Under the pieces are notes generated by a model. That model had not been told where the DNA came from, searched no databases, and was given only the letters and a program-made list of their open reading frames with translations. A stretch of 64,000 bases of DNA from Thauera sp. 28. GTDB lineage: Bacteria > Pseudomonadota > Gammaproteobacteria > Burkholderiales > Rhodocyclaceae. Positions 17,001 to 24,539 of the stretch are shown here, one piece after another. The stretch lies in assembly GCF_000310145.2 (NCBI RefSeq), contig NZ_AMXA01000012.1:1-64000 (forward strand). The letters run 5' to 3'. The position numbers and the translations under genes are program-made. Every line of letters begins with the position of its first letter. The stretch's first letter is position 1.

Positions 17001-17548
17001 GCGCGCGAGTGGATGTCTGGGACCCCGATGATCCGAGCTGGGAGGTGTTTCTCGATGCGCGCGAGGGGCCACTGCTGGCGATGCTGCCGAACGGCACGCG
17101 GGTGCGCTACCTGAAGGTGCGGGTTACCCATGCAGGCGCGGGTGCGGCGATTGGCTGGCTGTTCGTCGGCCGCGGCTGGCGTCCCAGCGTGGGGGCCTCG
17201 GCGCTGACAATGCAGCGTCAGTATGGTCTGGCGCGCGGCCAGGGCCTGAACCCAGCGGCACTGTACCGCGGTCGTGGCACCGGCGGGCGGTGGCAGTGGG
17301 ACATCGACCGCGGCGCAGCGCTGCTGGGCGCCAACGCCGATGAGCTTGTTGACCTGGTCGACTACGTGGCACGCAACGGCCTCGAGCCGGTATGTCTGGT
17401 GCCCGATGTGCGCGACCCAGGCCGTGCGGCCCTGGCCATTCTGGATGCCGATGAGCTGGCGTTGAGTGAGTTGAGCGAGTGGCAGGCCAGCGGTGTGGCG
17501 CAGGCAGTGGTGTCCGTAGATTTGCCCTTCCGCGCTGTGCTGTCGTGA
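14096..17548 (+). CDS. Large phage tail-tip protein, family unknown
   Basis: 1150 aa, starting on the TGATG overlap with the tape measure gene. The N-terminal ~400 residues are a series of beta-rich, Ig-like stretches. A Cys-rich patch near residue 414 (SNCRCDN followed by Leu/Pro repeats and another Cys) precedes a helical section, then further beta domains; near the end is a W-rich region and an LVPDVRDP block. Position right after the tape measure suggests a distal tail or tail-tip protein. I do not recognise a family. Size is large for a gene in this slot. Confidence 0.55.
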   Translation: MQSSSASRILCNRDNLAREATITASAQRASDDIRLEAQARRGGGRMALSGPYLGAEDGVIDVEVLSGTGGELVASMPVVRGVGSGALTVESVDVTAVPDTVTFALVDKGTPPVPAQLEFYGVTLAARTPGLVGNALSVTVTRNVVATPTSYATLEPISAGTPQLEGAQWDWAQPAAVDAGIPPGALRVQFEGFPVVHRAWKVWDQGRFVFRLDPVPPYDIPANTRVLAVSGDYTLTLSDGVQSEVFAGVVTVYDFLVAVDTRSTLAEVRGVVARDTAPGGMAVTEMPLRTDAHHLPPSGGQVVVHGVSPSAPTENLVLEYLGAAAPGRWRVSGSVSGVLPQAATGTLYAHGPVSFTVQALASASLGARIDARARFAPRSDGEALPAVCFKPVMLGVSAVDKTVTFKWTRRPKSNCRCDNLPALRLPALCLGLEPDGGGMMLEPEYQSRLQGLYQWRAAFAAANTSTGPDAVAVVQDLDMADQVVALFARTLAEVHGDTGARDLWDAYRVTMQSELATLHGVAGYLPAPEGAGDSTELTAWRAIVAAATTIQGGAKGSVYYNAANQRYYRLELSQVEFSPAVSVGYPWEQPTAGLVLPFGYYYETTTGVVPTEWESRTFEPFADAGWATSASHMLERAVPLSASRGGQLRVRLWYTDLGAPPAGLTGSTDDGPQHNLKVDSPEQLVRRYSAQMDHVLTAAGIVPKSDASNNTVAGDGCWRDPGHDFWWVDESGEYLPIFNNTPYVSAVVRDGVPVSTREWGVGVVTQCEHRLREGDEITIRIRGTGQSLQAGDRIVIPVVAAAAAAFGGGDAGDDTQRWSVRSAVLGVLPDWLRSPGDGAPHSAGALTVRLADGALPWEVGDTIRVELEGGRLRWRRDGGTWVEADIFGPALDLGDGLLLDAAPGAAPSFAAGDSWQFRALATHGVSRLRQPRVGRGFAWLGDTVTLDLDLGALHDVECVMLGLHTLPAGARVDVWDPDDPSWEVFLDAREGPLLAMLPNGTRVRYLKVRVTHAGAGAAIGWLFVGRGWRPSVGASALTMQRQYGLARGQGLNPAALYRGRGTGGRWQWDIDRGAALLGANADELVDLVDYVARNGLEPVCLVPDVRDPGRAALAILDADELALSELSEWQASGVAQAVVSVDLPFRAVLS

Positions 17549-17802
17549 TCCTGTACATCCATGCAATTCCGCCATTGGTGCTCGAGGTGCTCGAGGCCGG
17601 TGCCCAGCGGTCAACGCTGGGCGGTGAGGTGCCCACGATGAGCGTGAGCATCGATAACGCGCGCGGTGAGGCGGCTGCGCTGCTGAGCGTGCCGCCGCTG
17701 CGCGCGAGGGTAACCTTGGTGAGCGGCGGCACGACGGTTTTTTCGGGTCGGGTGCAGTCCGTTGCGCTGGCCGAGGTTGCTGTTTTGATTCTGGAGATTT
17801 GA
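17545..17802 (+). CDS. Small phage tail protein, function unknown
   Basis: 85 aa from GTG 17545, which overlaps the preceding stop by four bases. The sequence begins VILYIHAIPPLVLEVLEAG and continues PTMSVSIDNARGEAAALLSV..., VTLVSGGTTVFSGRVQSV. The 'SVSIDNARGE...RARVTLxxGGxxxFxGRV' pattern is like the hub or gp5-type beta domain found in long-tail tip proteins, here as a free-standing small gene. Family not confirmed. Confidence 0.5.
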   Translation: MILYIHAIPPLVLEVLEAGAQRSTLGGEVPTMSVSIDNARGEAAALLSVPPLRARVTLVSGGTTVFSGRVQSVALAEVAVLILEI

Positions 17803-17803
17803 C

Positions 17804-18190
17804 ATGAACGTCGATGCGTACCAATGGCTACCCGCTGCGCTAATTCCAGCGCAGACGGCGCTGCGCGACCGGATTGACCAGGGTGGCCTGCCTGGCCGCT
17901 TCAAGGTGTACGACGTGGACGACACCTTGCTTGCAACTCTGGCGCTGAGCCATCCGTGCGGCTCGCTCGACGCAGCGGGGGCACTGACGCTGACGCCGGG
18001 TGCGCCCGAGAGCAGTGCACCAGCGGGCGGTGCTGCGGCATACGCGGTCATGGAGGCGGGAGACTCAACGCCGCTGCTTTTGCTCCCGGTGGTTGAGGGC
18101 GCTACGCCGCTGCCCGGATACCTGGTGATCAGCTCGGCCAACATCGTCGCCGGTGGGACGGTGTCGATGGTGAGCGCGCAGGTCGGTTGA
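17804..18190 (+). CDS. Phage tail protein, function unknown
   Basis: 128 aa. Begins MNVDAYQWLPAALIPAQTALRDRID; the middle is KVYDVDDTLLATLALSHPCGSL; the remainder is small-residue-rich and beta-like. It starts one base after the previous stop (TGACATG context), so it belongs to the same tail operon. No recognised domain; a collar or tip component is a guess from position only. Confidence 0.5.
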   Translation: MNVDAYQWLPAALIPAQTALRDRIDQGGLPGRFKVYDVDDTLLATLALSHPCGSLDAAGALTLTPGAPESSAPAGGAAAYAVMEAGDSTPLLLLPVVEGATPLPGYLVISSANIVAGGTVSMVSAQVG

Positions 18191-18215
18191 GCCGGCGGAC
18201 AAGCGAGACGTAATC

Positions 18216-20204
18216 GTGTCGGGCTGGGGTAACTTCGTATGGGATAACGGCTACGGCGACACTGCGCCCTGGGCCGAGGATACGGCTGTTCCGTACGATG
18301 GGCGCCCGAGCCTGCGTTCCGCGCCGATCGCGCAGAATGAATCGTCATCGCTGGCGTCCGGTCTGTTCGACAACACCGCCGGGACGATCACCTGGGCCTG
18401 GCGCGTCGATAGCAGGCTCAACTACGACAAGCTGCTCGTGCATCTGGATAGAGAAAGCGGCGAGCGGTATCTGCAGGGGTTTGAAGGCATCTCGGGCAAC
18501 GAGGGCTGGGCGGAATACTCGATCTCTGCGGGCACGTTGCCTCCAGGGCAGTTTCGGCTGGTCTTCAGCTATACAAAGGAGGCTGCCGGCGGTGTAGGGA
18601 GCGATGCTGCCTGGATTGCGCCGATCAGTGGATTCCCAGTGCTACCGCCAGCGGGCAGCGAGGTCGCCGTCGCCGTACGAGCCCCCTTGGCCGTACCGGG
18701 AGCTTATGCTCAGGTGTGGCCGTGGGCAACGATGCGCGCGACGTCGCCGCTGTCGGTTCCGAGAGCGCAGGCGATGACGTGGATCGATGCGAGAGTATCG
18801 GCTCGCTCCGCACTCGGCCGCCCAGGGGGAGTGGCTGCTCAGCCGGCAGTCGCAGACATTGCCGTCCCGTCGCCCCTTGGTCAGCCTACGCTCCAGGTTC
18901 GCCGAGTTCGCCTTGCGCCTGTGCCGGCCTACGCTCCCGCGCCGGGCCGATTGCTGGCTGACCCCCTACCGTTGCGCAAAGGCAGCGATCTGCCCCACTA
19001 CCGCACCAATCGTGAGCTCCCGTGGGTTTATGGCCGAGTCTGGATATCGCCCGTGCCCTTGGACTCGGCGGGGCTGCTCTGGCTGGTGGCCGATCACCCG
19101 GTGACAGCAGTGGAGCGTGTGACCGTCGCAGGCGTGCAGATTGACGGCTGGCAGTTGGTGCAGCAGGTCGATGCGACTGGGCAGGCTGTGGCGCTGCTGC
19201 GATTGACGCGCCCCCCTGCCGATGGCGGGGCGATCGCGGTGCGGGTGGTGGGTCGTCGCCACCCGGTGACAGGCCAGGCGATCGAGCACCCCGCTGATAT
19301 CGTTGCAGACCTGTTGCGCCAATGTGGCTGGGTCGTTGCGGCAGATGCGTTTCAGGGCTTGCGGGAGGCGTACCCGGCCCTGGCTCTGGGTATGGTGTTT
19401 GGGGCGCCCGTCCCGCTTCGAGATGCAATCGGAGCAGTCATCGAGCCGATCGGTGCAGTGTGGTCGGCGCCCCGTGTGGACGCGTGGGCGCGCCGCCCAC
19501 GCAATCCCGTGGCGACCCTGGACGCAAGTGCGGCCGAGCGAGTCAGCGCCCGTGCCGCGGCTGAGTTGGCGTCCGTCGCGCGCATATCCTACGCCTACGA
19601 CTGGGCGGCCGGCGCCGCACGTGAAACGCTGACGGTGGAGGCGCCCGAGGCTATTGAGCGGTACGGCCGTATGGTCGTGGATATCGCAATGCCTGCGGTG
19701 CGCACTGCCCGCGACGCGCTCGAGATCGGATCAGCCAGGCTCGCCGACATGGCCCGCCCGCAGTGGCAGATCGAGATCTCCGTTGCCGGTGCAGATGCAC
19801 CGATCGATGCCGGAGATACCGTTTTTCTGGCGCACCCCCGCATCCCTGGGGGCTCCGCGCTCATTACCGCCGCTGCACGAGACCGCACTCGCGATATGCT
19901 CGACCTGACCGCGTGGTTGCCCGCCGGTGGCGCTCCGCGCGTCGTCCTGGCTCAACGCGGGCTGATGGTCGAGGCTGATCGCGCAGCCCCCAGCGCAGTG
20001 GTTTACCGGGACGGCGTGGCGACCTTCACCGTAACGGACGATTCAGGTATGCCTCTGGCCGGCGCGGCCGTGGTGCTGGACGGCCAAGCCATGCGAAATA
20101 CCGATCGCTTTGGCCGCGTGCAATTCACCACCAGCCGCGGGGCACACACATTGTCCGTCTATATGGATGGTTACGCGCCCTTCCAAATGGATGTCACCGT
20201 ATGA
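18216..20204 (+). CDS. Phage tail-tip/hub-like protein with C-terminal Ig-like domain
   Basis: 662 aa from GTG 18216. The N-terminal ~150 residues look like a carbohydrate-binding or jelly-roll beta domain (GLFDNTAGTITWAWRVDS..., EGWAEYSISAGTLPPGQFRL). The central part (LPHYRTNRELPWVYGRVWI..., then HPADIVADLLRQCGWV) has the layout of tail hub proteins that contact the tape measure end. The last ~75 residues (TFTVTDDSGMPLAGAAVVLDG...YMDGYAPFQM) are a carboxypeptidase-regulatory-like Ig domain, a fold often displayed on virions. Roles are inferred from pattern. Confidence 0.55.
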   Translation: MSGWGNFVWDNGYGDTAPWAEDTAVPYDGRPSLRSAPIAQNESSSLASGLFDNTAGTITWAWRVDSRLNYDKLLVHLDRESGERYLQGFEGISGNEGWAEYSISAGTLPPGQFRLVFSYTKEAAGGVGSDAAWIAPISGFPVLPPAGSEVAVAVRAPLAVPGAYAQVWPWATMRATSPLSVPRAQAMTWIDARVSARSALGRPGGVAAQPAVADIAVPSPLGQPTLQVRRVRLAPVPAYAPAPGRLLADPLPLRKGSDLPHYRTNRELPWVYGRVWISPVPLDSAGLLWLVADHPVTAVERVTVAGVQIDGWQLVQQVDATGQAVALLRLTRPPADGGAIAVRVVGRRHPVTGQAIEHPADIVADLLRQCGWVVAADAFQGLREAYPALALGMVFGAPVPLRDAIGAVIEPIGAVWSAPRVDAWARRPRNPVATLDASAAERVSARAAAELASVARISYAYDWAAGAARETLTVEAPEAIERYGRMVVDIAMPAVRTARDALEIGSARLADMARPQWQIEISVAGADAPIDAGDTVFLAHPRIPGGSALITAAARDRTRDMLDLTAWLPAGGAPRVVLAQRGLMVEADRAAPSAVVYRDGVATFTVTDDSGMPLAGAAVVLDGQAMRNTDRFGRVQFTTSRGAHTLSVYMDGYAPFQMDVTV

Positions 20205-20722
20205 GCGTCATTCAGCGCACGCCGGACCTGGCTGTCGGTATCCGGCTACAACGTTCCCCCGAACCGCCCGCGCCCGCTATTGGCGGCGCCTGTGATGCAG
20301 ACGCCTTGGCATGGACCGGGCTTGGGTTCGTGGATGCCTATGGCGGCGTGAGTCACCCGTTCATCGGCAGAGGCGTCTCGTCCCCGGGCGGCAGCTCAGG
20401 CGTGCCGGTGGCGGTCTTCGCGGGGATGGACCTGGCCGACTGGGTCGGCACCCGCAGATTGATCGGCATGCCTCTGGGCGAGGCGTGCGGTGTGCGCTGG
20501 GAGTGGGAATGGAGCATCCCGCCGACCCCCAGCACCGCCGGGGACAGCGACGTGTGGTGGGAAGGGCACGTAACGCGAACCCTGGGCACGCTCCTGTTGG
20601 TCGAGATCCTGCCGGGCTATCGACGCTACGAAGTGTCATGGCTGGCGACGCTGACCGCGGTCGCATGGTGCGGTAACCGCCGCATCGGCGAGTTGGTGCT
20701 CGAACTTGGGCAGCGTGAGTAA
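20201..20722 (+). CDS. Phage tail-tip accessory protein, function unknown
   Basis: 173 aa, four-base overlap with the hub-like gene. Notable for a Trp-rich section (VRWEWEWSIPPTPS...DVWWEGHV) and a Gly-rich loop (SSPGGSSGVPV). No family recognised. Being last of the structural genes and just before the glycosyltransferase, it may be an exposed tip or adsorption protein, but this is only positional inference. Confidence 0.45.
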   Translation: MSVIQRTPDLAVGIRLQRSPEPPAPAIGGACDADALAWTGLGFVDAYGGVSHPFIGRGVSSPGGSSGVPVAVFAGMDLADWVGTRRLIGMPLGEACGVRWEWEWSIPPTPSTAGDSDVWWEGHVTRTLGTLLLVEILPGYRRYEVSWLATLTAVAWCGNRRIGELVLELGQRE

Positions 20723-20742
20723 CCCCCGCCCCGTATACCGGC

Positions 20743-21321
20743 ATGCACCGTATCGATTGTCATGTTCTGACGCTGCACGATAGCAATCCGCAGTGGTTGA
20801 GGTTGATGCAGGCCGACCTCGATCAAGCCGCGGTCAATCAGCATTGGTTGCCAGGGGTGCCAGGTAACATCGGGGCTGCTCGTGCAGCAGGATTTCGTGC
20901 CGGGTCAGCCGAGTTCGTCACGTTCGCGGACCCCGACGATCGCTATGACCCCACGGTGTTCGGCGCACTGGCATCGCTGTTGGACGATCTGCCGACAGCC
21001 CCATTCGCGTTCGCTGGCGAGCAGCAAATCGACCCGCGCGGCAATGCAATCTCAGCGCCGCTCTTGCATCCTTATGATCCAGCGGGCCACCTCGACAGCC
21101 CGTGTCACGTTCATGGCGTCATCGTCATGCGGAGGCGGTTGGTGGAACCTCTGCTAACGCTGATCACGTCCATTCACATCGCCCCGGAGTGGCACTTGAC
21201 CCTCAAGCTAACCAATCATGGCATGCCCGTCAGCATGCCTCGTATTGGGCGATGGTGGCGGCGACACGGCAGTCAAGCAACCATATCAGCACCACCTAGA
21301 CCAGACGCTTTCAGGCGCTAG
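20743..21321 (+). CDS. Phage-encoded family 2 (GT-A) glycosyltransferase
   Basis: 192 aa. Shows a compact GT-A core: an N-terminal strand HRIDCHVLTLHDSN, PGNIGAARAAGFRAGSAEFV, and FADPDDRYDP with the metal-binding D-x-D-D style motif (residues ~64-71), then HVHGVIVMRRRLVEP and a late basic tail. GT2 enzymes transfer a sugar from a nucleotide donor; the acceptor cannot be told. It is short for the family (usually 230-300 aa), so it may be a minimal or trimmed enzyme. It is the last gene of the prophage; phages use such enzymes to alter host surface sugars or to decorate virion proteins. Confidence 0.7.
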   Translation: MHRIDCHVLTLHDSNPQWLRLMQADLDQAAVNQHWLPGVPGNIGAARAAGFRAGSAEFVTFADPDDRYDPTVFGALASLLDDLPTAPFAFAGEQQIDPRGNAISAPLLHPYDPAGHLDSPCHVHGVIVMRRRLVEPLLTLITSIHIAPEWHLTLKLTNHGMPVSMPRIGRWWRRHGSQATISAPPRPDAFRR

Positions 21322-21407
21322 AACTGCCTGCCGGGGCTACGACAAAAGCAGTCCAAATCCGTGCCAAAACGAGCGCGCCGTTACACTCGCACCAGCCGGT
21401 TTCGACA
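21322..21407 (+). other. Candidate right end of the Mu-like prophage
   Basis: Non-coding tail of the prophage. Mu-family ends finish with CA on the right. TTCGACA at 21401-21407 would give a minus-strand terminus TGTCGAA..., and TTTTGTCG occurs again on the minus strand further in, like a subterminal transposase site. Downstream sequence (from ~21,411) already looks like the host tRNA terminator region. The left end is outside the window, so the pairing and a target duplication cannot be tested here. Confidence 0.3.
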
Positions 21408-21427
21408 AGACCCGGCAGAAAAGCAAA

Positions 21428-21461
21428 GGGGCTTGCATCGCTGCAAGCCCCTGAATTTTTT
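21428..21461 (-). terminator. Intrinsic terminator of tRNA-Met, probably bidirectional
   Basis: A perfect 10-bp stem GGGGCTTGCA/TGCAAGCCCC with a four-base loop (21428-21451). On the minus strand, downstream of the tRNA, it is followed by a T-rich TTTGCTTTTC. On the plus strand it is followed by a T run (21455-21461), so it can also stop read-through from the prophage. Confidence 0.8.
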
Positions 21462-21537
21462 GGTGGTGATGGGCAGAATCGAACTGCCGACCTACGGGTT
21501 ATGAATCCGTCGCTCTAACCGTCTGAGCTACATCACC
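21461..21537 (-). tRNA. tRNA-Met (CAU), elongator type
   Basis: A 77-base cloverleaf including an encoded 3' CCA. The acceptor stem GGTGATG/CATCACC has a G1-C72 pair, so it is not an initiator tRNA. D arm GCTC...GAGC, T arm GGCAG/CTGCC with TTCGATT loop, and anticodon loop TTCATAA give anticodon CAU (Met; a lysidine-modified Ile tRNA cannot be excluded from sequence alone, but the body looks like elongator Met). The loop-adjacent pair 31-39 is an A-C mismatch, which is unusual. Confidence 0.93.
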
Positions 21538-21740
21538 AACCGAGCTCGCGAATATAGCGGTTCAGGTGAGTGGGCGTCAACAGGTTTGATGGCTTGGCGT
21601 GTCCGGGGGTGTTGTCGGGGCGGTGGCGTCAGGGTCTCATCGAAGTCTTGATTTATAAGGCTTTTGCATTGACAGGGCAGGGGGGATCGGGGATCATTCG
21701 ACGCCTGTCCTTTTCGGTTCCGGCTCGTTCCGGTCTGTCC

Positions 21741-22091
21741 TTGCGCCCGTTATCTCTTCCTGCCCTGCTGTTCCTGGTGCTCGGTGTATTGCCCGGCCTG
21801 GTGTCTGCGGCGCTACCGCGCAACATTCCCGAGGCTGCGTTCCTGGTGAAGATGGCGTTCGCCCAGCCTGGTAAGGTCCAGGTGAAGGGCAAGGTCAATG
21901 GCAAGGACGTTGAGGCGGTGCTGCTGCTGAGTCCCGGTGCGCAGATCCGCGACATTCACAACCGAATCGTGCTCCCCTCGCACATCGGTGGTGAATACAT
22001 CGTGCGGATGCTGCTCGACAACAACGGCCAGGTGCACCGGGTGTGGGTCCTCACCCCGCAAGAGGTCGCGGCGTCCGCGCCCACACGCTGA
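21741..22091 (+). CDS. Conserved-looking secreted hypothetical protein
   Basis: 116 aa from TTG 21741. This start gives a clean signal peptide (basic N-terminus, LPALLFLVLGVLPGLVSA, probable cleavage after VSA), which is why it is preferred to a GTG at 21570. The mature part (FLVKMAFAQPGKVQVKGKVN..., PGAQIRDIHNRIVLPSHIGG, MLLDNNGQVHRVWVLTP) is a small beta-rich domain of unknown function, expected in the periplasm. A TTGACA lies at 21669-21674 but the matching -10 is weak. It precedes miaB. Confidence 0.6.
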   Translation: MRPLSLPALLFLVLGVLPGLVSAALPRNIPEAAFLVKMAFAQPGKVQVKGKVNGKDVEAVLLLSPGAQIRDIHNRIVLPSHIGGEYIVRMLLDNNGQVHRVWVLTPQEVAASAPTR

Positions 22092-22148
22092 GCGGCCCGC
22101 GATGTTCGCGCCGCTCGCATCCCGCCCCGCAGTGATTTCCCTCTCATC

Positions 22149-23513
22149 ATGAAAAAGCTCTACATCCGCACCTTCGGGTGCCAGATGAACGAGTACGACT
22201 CCGACAAGATGGCGGACGTGCTCGGCGCCCACGAAGAACTGGTCAAGACCGATAACCCGGAAGAGGCCGACGTGATCCTCTTCAACACCTGTTCGGTGCG
22301 CGAGAAGGCGCAGGAGCGGGTGTTCCACGACCTCGGCCGCGTGCGCTTGCTCAAGCAGCAGAAGCCGGGGCTGATCATCGGCGTGGGCGGCTGCGTGGCC
22401 AGCCAGGAAGGCGAGGCCATCGTCAAGCGTGCGCCTTATGTGGACGTGGTGTTCGGGCCGCAGACCCTGCACCGTCTGCCCAAGCTCATCGAGGCGCGCA
22501 AGCAGACCGGGCGCTCGCAGGTGGATATCTCCTTCCCCGAGATCGAGAAGTTCGACGCCATGCCGCCGGCACGTGTCGAGGGCGCGAGCGCCTTCGTGTC
22601 GATCATGGAAGGCTGTTCCAAGTACTGCACCTTCTGCGTCGTGCCCTACACCCGAGGTGACGAGGTGTCGCGCCCGCTCGAGGATGTGCTGGCCGAGATC
22701 GCTGGCCTGGCCGCTCAGGGCGTCAAGGAGGTGACCCTGCTCGGCCAGAACGTCAACGCCTGGCGCGGCGTGCTGACGCGCGAGGATGGCGAGGACGGTG
22801 CCGACGTTGGAGATTTCGCCTTCCTGCTCGAATGCGTGGCCGAGATCCCCGGCATCGAGCGTATCCGCTATACCACCTCGCATCCGCGCGAGATGACGCA
22901 GCGCCTGATCGACTGCTATGCGAAGATCCCCAAGCTGGTGTCGCAGCTTCATCTGCCGGTGCAGTCGGGCTCGGACCGCGTGCTGGCGGCAATGAAGCGT
23001 GGCTACTCGGTGATCGAGTTCAAGTCCGTCGTGCGCAAGCTGCGCGCGGCACGGCCGGACCTGTCGCTGACCTCGGACTTCATCGTCGGCTTTCCGGGCG
23101 AAACCGAAGAGGACTTCGACAAGACCATGAAGCTGATCGACGATATCGGCTTCGACGGCTCCTTCAGCTTTGTCTACAGCGCCCGCCCCGGCACGCCTGC
23201 GGCCGACCTCGAAGACCCCGTGCCGCAGGAGTCCAAGCTCGCCTGGCTGGCCCGCCTGCAGAAGCGCATCGACGAGCAGTACCAGGCCAACAGCGAGGCC
23301 ATGGTCGGCACGGTGCAGCGCATCCTGGTCGAGGGTGCGGCGAAGAAGAACGCCGAGGTCGAGATGATGGGCCGCAGCGACAATAACCGCGTGGTCAACT
23401 TCCCTTCCGATTCGCCCAATCGTGACCGCCTGATCGGCCAGTTCATCGATGTGCGCATCACCGCTGCGCTGCCGCATAGCCTGCGCGGCGAGATCATCGT
23501 TCGGGAATCCTGA
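22149..23513 (+). CDS. miaB: tRNA-2-methylthio-N6-dimethylallyladenosine synthase MiaB
   Basis: 454 aa. A radical-SAM methylthiotransferase that adds a methylthio group to i6A37 in tRNAs reading U-starting codons. The N-terminal domain has the three cluster Cys in [18 protein letters not shown] and GGCVASQEG. The radical SAM core has CSKYCTFC (residues ~156-163). The C-terminal TRAM domain is present ([20 protein letters not shown]... to the end). Full family length. Its stop is immediately followed by the start of phoH, as in many proteobacteria where miaB-phoH-ybeY-corC-lnt form one operon. Confidence 0.97.
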   Translation: MKKLYIRTFGCQMNEYDSDKMADVLGAHEELVKTDNPEEADVILFNTCSVREKAQERVFHDLGRVRLLKQQKPGLIIGVGGCVASQEGEAIVKRAPYVDVVFGPQTLHRLPKLIEARKQTGRSQVDISFPEIEKFDAMPPARVEGASAFVSIMEGCSKYCTFCVVPYTRGDEVSRPLEDVLAEIAGLAAQGVKEVTLLGQNVNAWRGVLTREDGEDGADVGDFAFLLECVAEIPGIERIRYTTSHPREMTQRLIDCYAKIPKLVSQLHLPVQSGSDRVLAAMKRGYSVIEFKSVVRKLRAARPDLSLTSDFIVGFPGETEEDFDKTMKLIDDIGFDGSFSFVYSARPGTPAADLEDPVPQESKLAWLARLQKRIDEQYQANSEAMVGTVQRILVEGAAKKNAEVEMMGRSDNNRVVNFPSDSPNRDRLIGQFIDVRITAALPHSLRGEIIVRES

Positions 23514-24539
23514 ATGGCGAAAACCCTGGAAGTCTTCTTCGAGCCGGTGGACAACCCCCGGCTGGCCCGCTTGTGCGGCGTGCTGGACGAGAACCTGCGC
23601 CAGATCGAGAACGCCTTTGACATCACAGTCAGCCGGCGCGGCGAGCACTTCACCCTCAACGGCCACCCCAGCCAGGTGCTGCGCGGCGAGATGGCGCTCA
23701 AGCACTTCTACGAGCGCGCCGACAAGGACCTGTCGCTCGACGATGTGCAGCTCGGCCTGATCGAGATCGGCAGCCGTGGCGCCGGCGCCGATCCGCTGCA
23801 GCCCGCCCCCGTGCTGATGACGCGGCGCACCGAACTGCACGGCCGCACCCCGCGCCAGGTGGAATACCTGAAGAACATCCAGGAGTTCGACATCACCTTC
23901 GGCATCGGCCCGGCCGGTACCGGCAAGACCTATCTTGCGGTGGCGAGCGCGGTGGACGCCTTCGAGCGCGACCTGGTCGAGCGCATCATCCTCACCCGCC
24001 CGGCGGTCGAAGCCGGCGAGCGCCTGGGTTTCCTGCCCGGCGATCTGGCGCAGAAGGTCGACCCCTACCTGCGCCCGCTCTACGACGCGCTCTACGACCT
24101 GATGGGATTCGACCGCGTCGGCAAGCTCTTCGAGCGCAGCCTGATCGAGATCGCGCCGCTCGCCTTCATGCGCGGGCGCACGCTCAACAACGCCTTCATC
24201 ATCCTCGATGAGGCGCAGAACACCACGCCCGAGCAGATGAAGATGTTCCTTACCCGCATCGGCTTCGGTGCCAAGGCGGTGGTGACCGGCGACCTCACCC
24301 AGGTCGACCTGGCGCGCGGCCAGCGCAGCGGCCTCAAGGAGGCGCGCAAGGTGCTGGCGGACGTGCGCGGCATCGCATTCACCGAGTTCGCCAAGGAAGA
24401 CGTGGTGCGTCATCCGCTTGTCGCACGCATCGTGGATGCTTACGACCGCGAAAGTGCGCGTATCGAGCAGGCCAGGGTGGCGGCACGCGCCCAACAACAG
24501 CAGGACAAGGAATCACAGGATGCCGAAGACGGGGAGTAA
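23514..24539 (+). CDS. ybeZ: PhoH-like ATPase (YbeZ)
   Basis: 341 aa. A PhoH-family P-loop ATPase; YbeZ works with the endoribonuclease YbeY in rRNA maturation and ribosome quality control. Walker A is [11 protein letters not shown] (residues ~130-140), Walker B is [17 protein letters not shown], and an N-terminal KH-like region precedes it. The start directly abuts the miaB stop, and the 3' end overlaps the start of ybeY by 20 bases, so the three are translationally coupled. Length is usual for the family. Confidence 0.93.
   Translation: MAKTLEVFFEPVDNPRLARLCGVLDENLRQIENAFDITVSRRGEHFTLNGHPSQVLRGEMALKHFYERADKDLSLDDVQLGLIEIGSRGAGADPLQPAPVLMTRRTELHGRTPRQVEYLKNIQEFDITFGIGPAGTGKTYLAVASAVDAFERDLVERIILTRPAVEAGERLGFLPGDLAQKVDPYLRPLYDALYDLMGFDRVGKLFERSLIEIAPLAFMRGRTLNNAFIILDEAQNTTPEQMKMFLTRIGFGAKAVVTGDLTQVDLARGQRSGLKEARKVLADVRGIAFTEFAKEDVVRHPLVARIVDAYDRESARIEQARVAARAQQQQDKESQDAEDGE

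Noticed and set aside
1-21400. Insertion sequences or integrase-type mobile elements within the window.
   Set aside because: No transposase or integrase coding sequence was seen; the phage early region with its transposase must be outside the left edge.
21813-24497. An 894-codon minus-strand open frame over miaB and phoH.
   Set aside because: It lies antisense to two clear housekeeping genes; its length comes from high GC content and codon bias, and its sequence has no protein-like pattern.
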